Positions 1 to 8,606 of a DNA stretch of 58,820 nucleotides are shown here, piece after piece. Each line of letters begins with the position of its first letter. Positions within the stretch are counted from its first letter, which is position 1. The stretch is from Treponema sp. Lineage in GTDB: Bacteria; Spirochaetota; Spirochaetia; Treponematales; Treponemataceae. The notes beneath the pieces were generated by a model that worked only from the letters and a program-made list of their open reading frames with translations, had not been told where the DNA came from and did no database searches. The stretch is from contig JAAVAO010000007.1 of assembly GCA_014803985.1 (NCBI GenBank), positions 8,125 to 66,944 on the forward strand. The letters are read 5' to 3'. The translations under genes were made by a program, and so were the position numbers.

Positions 1-177
1 GTGTTCATTCGTGCGCCGTATATTGAAAAGGCGGAAAAGGACGTGGAAGTGCTTGCCGAATGCGATGAAAAAATCGTTGCAGTGCGGCAGAAGAATATGC
101 TCGCCACCGCATTCCACCCCGAACTCACGAACGATTTAAGAGTACACTCATATTTTTTGAACATGATAAAAGGCTAA
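1..177 (+). CDS. pdxT: PdxT, glutaminase subunit of PLP synthase (3' end only)
   Basis: Only the last 58 residues are in the window; the frame is open from base 1. The peptide carries the C-terminal PdxT/SNO signature FIRAPYIE followed by VAVRQ and ATAFHPELT, where the His and Glu belong to the Cys-His-Glu glutaminase triad, and ends in the family's usual HSYFLNMI tail. PdxT releases ammonia from glutamine for PdxS, which makes pyridoxal 5'-phosphate. The partner pdxS would be expected just upstream, outside the window. The identification rests on remembered family motifs and is strong despite the short length. Confidence 0.9.
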   Translation: MFIRAPYIEKAEKDVEVLAECDEKIVAVRQKNMLATAFHPELTNDLRVHSYFLNMIKG

Positions 178-503
178 GTTTCAGAAAAATCAACACCCCA
201 TACGCACGAATCAAACTCGATTTAAAATGCTGGAAAATCGTGCTTGCAAAAAAAATTTCATTTGCACAAAAAATGCGTAAGTGAAAACTTCGCGCGTTCG
301 CTCGCTTTGCAAAACAAAAAAATACAAACTAAAACCTCAAAATCTTAAGTCTCATTCCCACTGTATTCAGAACAGTTTTTTGTACTCTCATTCCCTCGCC
401 GCATATTCCCTTTTTAACTCAAGAACAGGCAATCTCCATAGCAAGTAGAGCGCAGGATATTTCAAACGATTTTTCAGTCATGCCCTTATGTCCTTGCCCC
501 CTG
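178..503. other. Intergenic spacer, no gene recognised
   Basis: This 326-base stretch lies between pdxT (plus) and the mutY-like gene (minus), so the two genes converge here. Short open frames occur on the minus strand, but none has a credible ribosome site or recognisable product. I see no clear terminator with a U-tract. Confidence 0.4.
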
Positions 504-1325
504 TCAACAGAATGAATATCTTCCATTTGATTCGCGGATAAGTTGTTCTTCGGAAAGCTTTTGTGCAGCAGAAAAAAGGCGCTCCATATCGATTTTTTCG
601 GTAGCAGCAATTTCGACAAGAGATACACTGCCGTTCTTTGAAAGTTGGCGGAGAATTGCACCGCGCGCCTGACGCAGTGAGCCTTCAAATTGAGACTGCT
701 TTGTATATGAAGCACTCCGACGTGAAGGATTTTCAGTGCGGTGCTTAACGGCAGCCCCATAGTCCATAAGCGCATAGTACCATTCACGCGGACGCCCCCG
801 ATCAAGCGTTTGTTCGACAAGCGGTACAATTTCAGCATCAGAAACAGCTGGTGCCTCAGAAAAAAAGAAGTCGATGAATGCCGATCGGATATTTGTCTCG
901 ATAAAAACTTCAGCCTTGTTGAATGCAAACGTAACTATCGCCCGCGCAGTGTACGGACCGATTCCTGGAAGCGCATCCAAACGCTCTGCATCGCACGGAA
1001 GCATACCGCCATAGTCCTGACAGATTTTTCGGCACGCTTCATGGAGGAATTTCGCCCGTCGATTGTAGCCAAGTCCGTTCCACAACGAAAGGACTTCCGA
1101 AAGCGGAGCGTCTGCCACAGACTGCACATCGGGAAAATGCGCAAGCCATGTTTCATACTTTTGAACAACGCGATTTGTTTGCGTCTGCTGAAGCATGAAT
1201 TCGCTGACCATAATCGCATACGGATCGTCCGTTTCACGCCAAGAAAAGCGTCTCCCCATTGTCGCATAGTTTTGCCATACAGTCATTGAAAAATCTGAAA
1301 TCAAGGAAGGAATAATTGTTTGCAT
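504..1325 (-). CDS. mutY: MutY-like HhH-GPD adenine glycosylase lacking the Fe-S cluster
   Basis: About 273 residues. The N-terminal half matches MutY: SEFMLQQTQ (catalytic Glu near residue 42), WNGLGYNRRA, and the helix-hairpin-helix LPGIGPYTA near 119. Known MutY removes adenine mispaired with 8-oxoguanine. Two departures are visible: the catalytic-Asp position, normally L-D-G-N, reads I-E-T-N (Glu near 143), and the C-terminal four-cysteine [4Fe-4S] loop is absent, replaced by a segment containing PSRRSASYTKQS. The protein is also shorter than usual MutY and lacks the NUDIX-like 8-oxoG-recognition domain; a small winged-helix-like tail ends it. I chose the ATG at 1325 rather than the TTG at 1343. 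It may be a separate subfamily with altered specificity. Confidence 0.8.
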   Translation of the reverse strand: MQTIIPSLISDFSMTVWQNYATMGRRFSWRETDDPYAIMVSEFMLQQTQTNRVVQKYETWLAHFPDVQSVADAPLSEVLSLWNGLGYNRRAKFLHEACRKICQDYGGMLPCDAERLDALPGIGPYTARAIVTFAFNKAEVFIETNIRSAFIDFFFSEAPAVSDAEIVPLVEQTLDRGRPREWYYALMDYGAAVKHRTENPSRRSASYTKQSQFEGSLRQARGAILRQLSKNGSVSLVEIAATEKIDMERLFSAAQKLSEEQLIRESNGRYSFC

Positions 1326-1361
1326 TCTAGAAGTGTAACACAAAACGAGGGAAAACGAAAC

Positions 1362-1796
1362 CTATAGTTTTTTTGTAAAGCAGATAATTCTGTTTGCTTC
1401 AGTAAAATTCATAGCCCTGTGAAATTGAAAGCTGATTTCATTGTCAATTTCACAATCGCTGGCAAATTCCCTGCAGCCCTTATCTTTTGCCCACATTTCG
1501 CATTTATTCAGAAGTTCTTTTGCATACCCTCTATTACGATATTTTTCTAGAATAAAAATTCCTTCCAAGTATCCAACTGGAGTTGTTTTGGTTCCTTCCA
1601 CATAATCGTACCGCAATTGGCATTGTGCAAAACCGACAGGAATACCATCCTCATATTTTAGAAATATTTGAGCGTCACCTTTGGAAATATGCTCTGAAAA
1701 CTCTTCAGCCGCCTCGTCAACAGAATTGTCGCCCCACATTAAAACTGCCAAATCAGCCACTATCTTTAAATCATTTTTTGAAGCACTCCGTACCAT
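1362..1796 (-). CDS. GNAT acetyltransferase resembling aminoglycoside 6'-N-acetyltransferase AAC(6')
   Basis: 144 residues, the normal length of a single GNAT domain. The acetyl-CoA pyrophosphate loop is visible as EKYRNRGYAKELL, preceded by the beta-4 segment GYLEGIFI and followed by CEMWAKDKGCREFASDCE and FHRAMNFTEANRIICFTKKL, an arrangement I associate with the AAC(6')-I group. Those enzymes acetylate the 6'-amino group of aminoglycosides; chromosomal relatives may have other natural amine substrates. A ribosome site (GGAG) lies 8 bases before the ATG. The gene stands alone between mutY and a lipoprotein gene, with no mobile-element signature next to it. Resistance function is inference. 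Confidence 0.72.
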   Translation of the reverse strand: MVRSASKNDLKIVADLAVLMWGDNSVDEAAEEFSEHISKGDAQIFLKYEDGIPVGFAQCQLRYDYVEGTKTTPVGYLEGIFILEKYRNRGYAKELLNKCEMWAKDKGCREFASDCEIDNEISFQFHRAMNFTEANRIICFTKKL

Positions 1797-1883
1797 TTTT
1801 TCTCCAGTTCGTCAATTTTAATATTTCTATGCCTGTATGAATAGAGTAGTTGTTGCTCAATTTTGCTTTTTAAAACTATGCAT

Positions 1884-1926
1884 AAAATACCCATTACGCA
1901 ACAACATAAATGCGGTATTTTTTTTG
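1884..1926. terminator. Probable bidirectional rho-independent terminator
   Basis: Arms AAAATACC (1884-1891) and GGTATTTT (1914-1921) with inner CATT/AATG pairing form a long hairpin followed by a run of T on the plus strand. On the minus strand it lies downstream of the lipoprotein gene ending at 2081, so it may end that transcript. Confidence 0.45.
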
Positions 1927-2080
1927 ATATAAGGAAGGATGTGTTTCTGGTTGACGCTCATGCGCTTACACGCAAAGGTATAGCGGTGTTGATTTCAAAG
2001 AATTCGTATTGGAATTATGCACGTGACAAGCGGAACAGCAAAAAACTGCACCGCTCACCTCATACATCACTCCAGCTTTT

Positions 2081-5000
2081 TCACAACATGGAAGAATTCT
2101 CATAGCAAGTGATAATGTAATTTCCTTCCTCTGAAGCACTAATACCCTGTACTTCCATTACGTAATATCCACTTTTTGTACAATTAAACGAAATAAGACA
2201 ACTAGTATCGTGCTTCTCGCCCTTGCTACCACCTGCATAATATGTATATACCACAACATCAGCGATCGGGTCGTACCCAACAAGATCGGAAATTTTATCT
2301 GCATTGTCCCTATCCGCCCACCAGACGCAATATGTTTTTCCTGCCTCAAAATACGCATAGTAATAATGCACGGCATTGCGACTCAAATATACATATTTGT
2401 TGCCTGTGTCAGGCTCCATAATTTCCGCCCCAGAAGGAACACTCGACCAGTTGTTCTCCACCACCGCTTCATATGTCTGCACCGTATATTCTGCACTGTG
2501 ATCGCTCCATTCTTCGTTGTCACTATCATACGCAATAACGGAAATCGTATATGAAATTGAGGGTGACAAACCGGAAATTGTATACTGTGTAGTATTGCTT
2601 ACAGGTGTACTGTCACCGTTGCCATAACTATCTCTCCAATACAAATAGTATCCCTGCGCAAATATATGTGCATCCCACTGCACATATATTTCTGAATCGG
2701 ACAACGCATATCCATAAATGCCAGTCGGTGGGGAAATTTTAATTTTGGGATATAAGCGAACAGTATCCGTAATTTTAATCGGAAATGAAACTGCTGTTTC
2801 GCCGTTCCTGCTGTCCCAATCATACCAACCTATAATCGTATATCCGTCAGCAGGCGTATAACAATCCTGCAAATCAGAAAAAACGACACTTGCGCCATAT
2901 TTAAACGTCCGCTCCGTAATATAGTCATCTTCATTAACATCTTTATAAGAGTCGTACACAAACACAGATACATCACGCATCACTTTAGGATACAAATACA
3001 GCGTCTTGTCAACTGTCAAGGGAAAAATTACTTCCTCGTCTTCCGTATCCGTGTTCCAATTACACCAACCTGCAATGGAATATCCGTCGTCCACTTCATA
3101 CTTCGCATTTATTTCGTCCAACGAAACTTTTGAACCATATTTGAAGTCCAATTCAACGGCAATCGCTTCCGATTCATAACTATCATATAAATACAGTGGC
3201 ACATCAACGACTGAAATAGTTTTGGACGGATTTTTAGGTAACGTCAAAAGAGTAGTTTCTGGGAACTCACCCAAAAGTCCTGGAGAAATCAGAAAAGAAT
3301 GCAGCGTCTTTTCATTATATAGTTCAAACATAAAGCCCGTATCAGACGGATAGCAACTGTAAATTTCATATCCGTTCAAATCTGTGTATTTCTGCTCAAA
3401 AACAATTGATTTCGATTTCAAGTCATATTTCACTAAATATGGGTAATAACCTCCTCCTTCATCATCGCAATCCGTAAATCCTACTAGAATAAAAGCATCA
3501 TCTTCATATAAAAAGGAATTGAAACGGTTAAATAAAAATTGATTTTCACACGGAAACTTGACGGGAACAGAATCAAGCGAATCGCTGGCAATATCTATAA
3601 ATTGAAAGCATGCCTCATCATTTAATGTAATCTGATTTATGAAAGAACCGCACACTGCAAACCTGTCTCCAACCTTTGAACATTTTAAAAAACTATATTC
3701 ATTGAAAACCAGCTCTTTCTGCTTTTGTTCGCCAGAAGTTCCATCAATAAAATTAATATATGAATTTGACCATTTATCTGCCTTGTATTCAGCCCCTAAA
3801 ACAATATACGTATCTGTCGCTTCGTCATACACCAAATCATTGGTTGTTAAATTACGTTTAACGTCGCTCTCCCACAGCACTTTTGTCGTTGCAGACGTAT
3901 AACCATCTATCGTTATTTCAACCAAAACAGGACGCATTCTTTCTGTTTCTTCTTCTTCGGCATCCAATCCAACGCAAAACACATTGTCTTTTTTATGAAT
4001 GATTTTAACAGCATGCGAAGCAATATATGAATCTGGCAGAGAATACAACTCTCTGTAAATATTGCAGCCCTTGACACTTGACACAAATGCGGTCCTACCT
4101 CCATCGGCAGTGTCCTTTATCCCTGCTGCAAGAATATAATCACCATATTCAACAACATCCCTAAACCTTGCTGATTTCGGATTGTCCGCAAAAGAAAACG
4201 ACTGTTCAACATCAAGACCTCCCTCCAATGAAATGAAAGCATAATAGGGAATTGCTCCGTTATTCATAACATTTTCGTCATCCACAGCGGCATACACTTG
4301 CCGTGCAAACAGCATATATCCGTCATTTGAATTCTCCCTTGTTTTGAATACTCCTGCAAGAAGCGTCTTTCCTAGTTCTTGAGACAGAGAAATCTTCCAA
4401 ATCTTCTTGCTCATGTTCCTGTCGAGGAAACCTTTTGAACGCATATAGATTTTCGCGCCGTCGTACACAACGGTGTAGATGTAGCCGTTCTCAAAATCAG
4501 CCGCCGTAGAAAGCGGAACACGGTTCGCACCATCGACAACAGTAAAGGTTGCAATATCGTCACGCGCACCAAGCATATAAATACCATAGTCGCCACCGTT
4601 TACAAGTGATGCCGTCTTGCCTTCGGGAAATTTTTCAATGTTTCCGCTGTACAATACAATGGCGGAAGCAGCCTCGTTCTTCAATAATATAATCCGCTTG
4701 TTGGTATTCACAACTTTTGGGTCGGTTATTTTCACTGTCATGGCAGAATCGTCATTCAGCAGAACTGTGTAATCGTCTGTACCATAAGGAACTGAAACTC
4801 CGTTCACGTCCATAAAGTACGAAAAATAGAATACATTTCCAGTAGGAACACCATCGATATGACAGGATACACTCTCTTTTGCCGCCACATCCATAAGCAA
4901 AACACTCTGCATAGAATCAGAATATATTTTCACCGCGAATTCCGTCTGATTGGAGAATACAACATTGTCTCCAGGCTGTACCGTCACGGGCGGCTCATCA

Positions 5001-5092
5001 TCATCGGAAGAGTCGGAGTTGCTCTTGCATCCAAACGCACAAAGTGTGCAGGCAAGCAACAAAATATATGGTATTTTATTTATTTTTGTCAT
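2081..5092 (-). CDS. Large surface lipoprotein with InlB-type repeats, FN3 and PPC-like C-terminal domain
   Basis: 1003 residues. It begins with a lipoprotein signal peptide ending L-C-A-F-G-C, then a Ser/Asp linker. The N-terminal half has a module also present in the next lipoprotein (5188-6270), then a long region that reads like a beta-propeller or repeated beta-strands. From about residue 632 there are two tandem repeats (YDSY..., GYSIAGWCNW / GYTIIGWYDW, ...LYLYPKV / ...RLYPKI) like Listeria-Bacteroides InlB B-repeats, then an FN3 domain from about 787 (PPTGIYGY...) and a C-terminal beta domain resembling prepeptidase C-terminal domains. Likely a cell-surface or periplasmic adhesin or structural protein; the ligand is unknown. 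ATG start at 5092. Confidence 0.75.
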   Translation of the reverse strand: MTKINKIPYILLLACTLCAFGCKSNSDSSDDDEPPVTVQPGDNVVFSNQTEFAVKIYSDSMQSVLLMDVAAKESVSCHIDGVPTGNVFYFSYFMDVNGVSVPYGTDDYTVLLNDDSAMTVKITDPKVVNTNKRIILLKNEAASAIVLYSGNIEKFPEGKTASLVNGGDYGIYMLGARDDIATFTVVDGANRVPLSTAADFENGYIYTVVYDGAKIYMRSKGFLDRNMSKKIWKISLSQELGKTLLAGVFKTRENSNDGYMLFARQVYAAVDDENVMNNGAIPYYAFISLEGGLDVEQSFSFADNPKSARFRDVVEYGDYILAAGIKDTADGGRTAFVSSVKGCNIYRELYSLPDSYIASHAVKIIHKKDNVFCVGLDAEEEETERMRPVLVEITIDGYTSATTKVLWESDVKRNLTTNDLVYDEATDTYIVLGAEYKADKWSNSYINFIDGTSGEQKQKELVFNEYSFLKCSKVGDRFAVCGSFINQITLNDEACFQFIDIASDSLDSVPVKFPCENQFLFNRFNSFLYEDDAFILVGFTDCDDEGGGYYPYLVKYDLKSKSIVFEQKYTDLNGYEIYSCYPSDTGFMFELYNEKTLHSFLISPGLLGEFPETTLLTLPKNPSKTISVVDVPLYLYDSYESEAIAVELDFKYGSKVSLDEINAKYEVDDGYSIAGWCNWNTDTEDEEVIFPLTVDKTLYLYPKVMRDVSVFVYDSYKDVNEDDYITERTFKYGASVVFSDLQDCYTPADGYTIIGWYDWDSRNGETAVSFPIKITDTVRLYPKIKISPPTGIYGYALSDSEIYVQWDAHIFAQGYYLYWRDSYGNGDSTPVSNTTQYTISGLSPSISYTISVIAYDSDNEEWSDHSAEYTVQTYEAVVENNWSSVPSGAEIMEPDTGNKYVYLSRNAVHYYYAYFEAGKTYCVWWADRDNADKISDLVGYDPIADVVVYTYYAGGSKGEKHDTSCLISFNCTKSGYYVMEVQGISASEEGNYIITCYENSSML

Positions 5093-5147
5093 ACTATTTT
5101 TCCATAATAAAACAATCCGCTGTCCACAGCGGAACGGCAGATTGTCG

Positions 5148-5189
5148 AAATTACAAATATGCTAACTTAAATTACAAATATGCTAACTT
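5148..5189. repeat. 21-bp tandem duplication between two lipoprotein genes
   Basis: The unit AAATTACAAATATGCTAACTT without its final base is 20 nt; the full 21-bp unit occurs twice back to back (5148-5168 and 5169-5189). The second copy supplies the stop codon of the 5188-6270 gene. It looks like a recent slippage duplication. Confidence 0.85.
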
Positions 5190-6270
5190 AATCTTCAAAA
5201 TAATTCGAAGCATCTTCTGGCTCGGCAGAAACGACAGCCTTTCTATCCTGCAAAGAACCTGTCAGTGTAATCGTGTACACTTTTCCTGCTTCCATAACAA
5301 TGTCATCTTCAACCCACAAATTTCCGAGTTTACTGTCTGTCCAACCAACGTTCTCAAAATTGATAGTATTCAGGTTGTCGCCAACTTCAAGTCCAACATA
5401 AATTTGACTGGTACCAGCAATGACAGGAAGTCCTTCGACGCTTGAAACACCGTTGTTCAGTTGAACATTGCTTTTGCGCACATAGACAGAACGATCGGTC
5501 GTATTGTTCTTTATCAATATGCTTGGCTTTACATTGTTTGAAGGATTGAAGTCTGTTCCGACAAGCGTGTTGTACTGAAAGTTATTTGAAGAAGTTGCAA
5601 CGGCTGTATTGGACAACGCAGGATCTGTTGTGTCTACTGTAGCAATAACCTTTCCGTTGAACGTTATTTCTTTGGTAAAATACACTCTGTAATCATACGC
5701 CGTATCAGGCTGAATCGGAACAGCAACCCGAAGTGCTTTCGGCGCAACAACGGCATAGTTTTGTGCAGTGCCGCTTACGCTCACAAAGCGAACCCAAAAA
5801 TTCGTAGGATTATTTATCATCCAAGTCGCAGTGCCGCTCGTACCGCTCACACTGACATCTACCTGGTATGGCGTAGTATTTGAATAGTACGTAAAATATG
5901 ACGTTTGCGAAGCCTGTGCTGCTTTCTCTTCGTAGTTTGATTTCTCAACAGCGACAATCGAATAGAATTTCTCTTCGCTTAACTTCAAAGTTGTATTACT
6001 CAATGCGTTCACCGTGCCAAGATAACAGTCCTTTTCCACCTTGCCATCAAAAAGCAAAACTTCCGCATTGGAATTATTCTTGATTGATAACCGTCCGTTC
6101 TGATCAACGCGGCCAAGCGGATAGTTATAAAATCCATTGTAGACAGCAGGTATTACATCGCCATTATCCTCATCCCCGCTACTGCCGTTGTCGCATCCTG
6201 CGAAGATGCCGAAAGAAAGTGCCGCACCTGCGAGCAAGACAAGTGCAAAATTCCATTTAATACGTTTCAT
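5188..6270 (-). CDS. Lipoprotein of unknown function (treponemal type)
   Basis: 360 residues from the ATG at 6270, which has a strong AGGAG ribosome site 8 bases upstream; a longer in-frame start at 6345 is less likely. The signal peptide ends in F-A-G-C, a lipobox, followed by an acidic linker. The segment around IKNNSNAEVLLFDGKVEK parallels a segment of the neighbouring 1003-residue lipoprotein, suggesting a shared surface module. The rest is predicted beta-rich without recognised domains. It is probably co-transcribed with the downstream lipoprotein, with about 95 bases between them, and it faces a divergent XRE regulator that may control both. Confidence 0.7.
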   Translation of the reverse strand: MKRIKWNFALVLLAGAALSFGIFAGCDNGSSGDEDNGDVIPAVYNGFYNYPLGRVDQNGRLSIKNNSNAEVLLFDGKVEKDCYLGTVNALSNTTLKLSEEKFYSIVAVEKSNYEEKAAQASQTSYFTYYSNTTPYQVDVSVSGTSGTATWMINNPTNFWVRFVSVSGTAQNYAVVAPKALRVAVPIQPDTAYDYRVYFTKEITFNGKVIATVDTTDPALSNTAVATSSNNFQYNTLVGTDFNPSNNVKPSILIKNNTTDRSVYVRKSNVQLNNGVSSVEGLPVIAGTSQIYVGLEVGDNLNTINFENVGWTDSKLGNLWVEDDIVMEAGKVYTITLTGSLQDRKAVVSAEPEDASNYFED

Positions 6271-6389
6271 TTTATATCTCCTGAAAAAAATGTTCGTGCG
6301 CATGCGCACTTTGTGCAGCAGAATGGCAGAACGTCTTCTGCGCAATAAAATCTGCTGTAAAATATATGTTTTTCGTCAAAAACAGCATT

Positions 6390-6480
6390 TTACACTGTTG
6401 ATTATACAGTTAATTATACTTTTAAATCAATATAAATATCACAAAAACATCTATTTACACTGTTTTTATTTACACCATTG
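6390..6480. promoter_or_regulatory. Three direct repeats TTTACACYRTT, candidate operator
   Basis: TTTACACTGTT occurs at 6390-6400 and again, identical, at 6455-6465; a variant TTTACACCATT follows at 6470-6480. They sit in the spacer between the minus-strand lipoprotein operon and the plus-strand XRE gene, the last two just upstream of the likely promoter of the regulator. Autoregulation by the XRE protein is the simplest reading. Confidence 0.45.
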
Positions 6481-6496
6481 CCACCATAATTACGGC

Positions 6497-6832
6497 ATGA
6501 CGTTACAGGAAATCTTCATACAAAATCTGAAATTTTACAGAAAACAGAAAAGGCTGACGCAGAACGAGCTGACGCTCTGCATAGACAAGAGCTATAATTA
6601 CATAAACGGCGTGGAGCAGAAGAAATGCTTTCCTCCGCCGGATGTCATTGAGCGAATAGCCGACGCGCTTGGTGTAAAGGCGCACCAGCTATTTATGGAG
6701 GACGGCTGCCCAGAAAACGCCATGCAATTCAATGCGGACAAATATATAGAAAAAATCACTGTTGAACTGTACTCACGTCTCAAAGAGGACATCCGCCGCG
6801 AAGTGCAAGAAGTATTCGGCAGACAGGCATAG
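6497..6832 (+). CDS. XRE-family helix-turn-helix regulator
   Basis: 111 residues from the ATG at 6497. The HTH covers roughly residues 8-65: LKFYRKQKRLTQNELTLCID, then the recognition-helix region SYNYINGVEQ and PPDVIERIADALGV. A short C-terminal helix follows (VELYSRLKEDIRREVQEVF) that could mediate dimerisation. The longer in-frame start at 6188 would run through the intergenic region and the signal region of the opposite gene, so I rejected it. A CATAAT -10-like box ends 6 bases before the ATG, so the mRNA may be leaderless. It is divergent from two lipoprotein genes and is probably their regulator. Confidence 0.82.
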   Translation: MTLQEIFIQNLKFYRKQKRLTQNELTLCIDKSYNYINGVEQKKCFPPPDVIERIADALGVKAHQLFMEDGCPENAMQFNADKYIEKITVELYSRLKEDIRREVQEVFGRQA

Positions 6833-7110
6833 CCCGCTCACTGTTGCTGAAACGAACGTCTCCACAACAGCAGGGTCAAAATACGTGCAAAATTTTTTGC
6901 GGATAATCGCATTTGCCGTTTCAAGCGAAACAAAAAAATATCAATGAAATTTCAACGCCCTTCTAAAAATCGCTTGAATTTGAATCTTTTTTGTTAAAGA
7001 CGCTGACTTCACTCGAAAGAGAATTTGATTCGTCCTGCTTGTTTAATTTCTCGAAAAACTGACAGTAACCTATACCTAAAAGGCATTGACTGCCATAAAA
7101 AACAAAGTAT
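6833..7110. other. Intergenic spacer, nothing recognised
   Basis: Stretch between the XRE gene and the promoter of the next cluster. No RNA gene, convincing terminator or supported open frame was seen. Confidence 0.35.
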
Positions 7111-7139
7111 TTGAAATATCAGATTCTTTGAACTATAAT
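7111..7139 (+). promoter_or_regulatory. Sigma-70 type promoter of the exported redox cluster
   Basis: TTGAAA (7111-7116), a 17-bp spacer and TATAAT (7134-7139). The predicted start of transcription coincides with the ATG at 7147, so the first gene is probably read from a leaderless mRNA. Confidence 0.65.
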
Positions 7140-7146
7140 TGGAAAC

Positions 7147-7575
7147 ATGAAAAAATTATTTTTTGCAATTGCATTTGGATTTTTCTTTTGCGGGGCTTTT
7201 TGCTTTGCAGAAGAACGAGCGGTGAAAATTTCCGTTGGCGACGTGGAACTTGAAGGCGTGATTTTCGACACGGCTTTGGCAGAAGAAATCGCTGCGAAAT
7301 TTCCGCTTTCGGTTTCGATGGTCGGCTTCGGCGGCCGCGAGTATTACGGAGCGATTCCATTCACGCCGAAAAATGCGGATGGCGGGCAATTGCGTTTTGA
7401 CGATGGCGACATCACATATTGCGCCACGAACAATACGCTTGCGATTTTCTATGCCCAGACCGACCGCCCCCATTTGACCATGCGCGTCATTCCGATCGGG
7501 CGCGTCACTTCAGATTTGGCTGCGTTCAAAAAATTCGGCGCAAGGGAAAAAATCACCTTTTCGTTTGAAAAATGA
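7147..7575 (+). CDS. Exported cyclophilin-like fold protein
   Basis: 142 residues. A signal peptide (KK, hydrophobic FFAIAFGFFFCGAFCFA, cleavage before EE) precedes one domain of about 120 residues with VGDVELEGVIFDTALAEEI and YGAIPFTP, then GDITYCATNNTLAIFY and IPIGRVTSD. This matches the small cyclophilin-like family found in many anaerobes rather than classical peptidyl-prolyl isomerases; those proteins have no proven activity that I know of. It is followed 50 bases later by an exported DUF362 protein and then an exported flavodoxin, so a role in an extracytoplasmic redox or cofactor system is a reasonable inference. Confidence 0.75.
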   Translation: MKKLFFAIAFGFFFCGAFCFAEERAVKISVGDVELEGVIFDTALAEEIAAKFPLSVSMVGFGGREYYGAIPFTPKNADGGQLRFDDGDITYCATNNTLAIFYAQTDRPHLTMRVIPIGRVTSDLAAFKKFGAREKITFSFEK

Positions 7576-7625
7576 AATTGCATTTTTTCAAAATCACTTT
7601 TGGCATTTTAATTTAGGAGAAAAGT

Positions 7626-8606
7626 ATGAAAAAAATTGTTTGGACAATGGCGGCGATGCTGCTGTTTGGAATTGCGTTCACGCAGACGAAAGACGCTTCG
7701 CAAAAAAATGTGGGTACGACAAATGTTGACATTTCGAAATTGCGAAATGCCACGCAGGACAAGGACGCACCCACAGTGTATTTTTCGCGCGACATTTCTC
7801 CAGCGAGCATCGTCAAATTGTACAAGGCGACCGGACGGGAACTCAAAGGAAAGATCGCGCTCAAAGTGATTTTTGAAGGCAGAAACACGCAGTACCTCGA
7901 CCCCGCGCTGCTTTCCGACCTTGTAAAAGAGACAAACGGAACTTTCATCGACTCGACCTATTTCACCGCACCGCGCGGAACTCCGGACGGCTCGCTCGCA
8001 ATGGCAAAGGAGCATGGTTGGGACAAAATCGCGCCTTGCGAAATCATCGATGCAGATGGCGACATGGATTTGCCTGTGCGCGGCGGAAACGTCCTCAAAT
8101 ATTTCCGCGTTGGAAATGGCTTTGCAAAGTATGACGGCGCGATTGCGATTATGCTTTTTAAGCCGCACGATCTTGCGCAGTACGACGGAATGACAAAGGC
8201 ACTTTCGATTCCGTTTGGCTCGCGCAGCGGAAAGGCGATCCTGCATTCGGGCGGAAAAAAAGAAACGCCTTATTATCCCGGAAACGATGAAGAGCAATTC
8301 AAGCTTGCGGTGGCCGACGCGACCAAGGCCGTGAACGAATCGAAGCCGTGGGTTTACATCAATGTTTTGGCGGACATTTGCGTTGACGACAGCTGCCACG
8401 ATGCGAAGCCACTTGGCAATATCGGCGTTTTGGCTTCCATTGATCCCGTGGCGATTGACCGCGCGGCGTGTGATATGACGTTCGGGCAGGGAACGGAGGC
8501 CGAGGCCGCTGCATGGGAAAAGTTGCATGGAGTGGACACCGTGCTGAATGCGGCGGAAAAAATCGGAGCGGGCAAGCAGCGATATAGAATCGTGGAAATA
8601 CGATAA
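7626..8606 (+). CDS. Exported DUF362-domain protein
   Basis: 326 residues with a signal peptide (KKIVWTMAAMLLFGIAFTQT) and a GGAGAA ribosome site. The body matches DUF362: GKIALKVIFEG near the start, the central AKYDGAIAIMLFKPHDLAQYDGM region (split over two strands), GSRSGKAILHSGG, and the C-terminal IGVLASIDPVAIDRAACD. DUF362 proteins often carry or partner with iron-sulfur centres; this copy lacks a ferredoxin-type cysteine motif and has only a CVDDSCH pair near the end. Second gene of the cluster after the cyclophilin-like protein. Catalytic role unknown. Confidence 0.78.
   Translation: MKKIVWTMAAMLLFGIAFTQTKDASQKNVGTTNVDISKLRNATQDKDAPTVYFSRDISPASIVKLYKATGRELKGKIALKVIFEGRNTQYLDPALLSDLVKETNGTFIDSTYFTAPRGTPDGSLAMAKEHGWDKIAPCEIIDADGDMDLPVRGGNVLKYFRVGNGFAKYDGAIAIMLFKPHDLAQYDGMTKALSIPFGSRSGKAILHSGGKKETPYYPGNDEEQFKLAVADATKAVNESKPWVYINVLADICVDDSCHDAKPLGNIGVLASIDPVAIDRAACDMTFGQGTEAEAAAWEKLHGVDTVLNAAEKIGAGKQRYRIVEIR

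Noticed and set aside
419..928. Minus-strand frame overlapping the mutY-like gene
   Set aside because: Different frame inside a gene with clear motifs; no recognisable product.
1863..2105. 80-codon plus frame between AAC(6') and the lipoprotein gene
   Set aside because: It contains the terminator hairpin, has no ribosome site and reaches into the opposite gene's end.
6188..6496. N-terminal extension of the XRE gene
   Set aside because: It would run through the lipoprotein signal region on the other strand, the operator repeats and the promoter; the ATG at 6497 fits the HTH family start.
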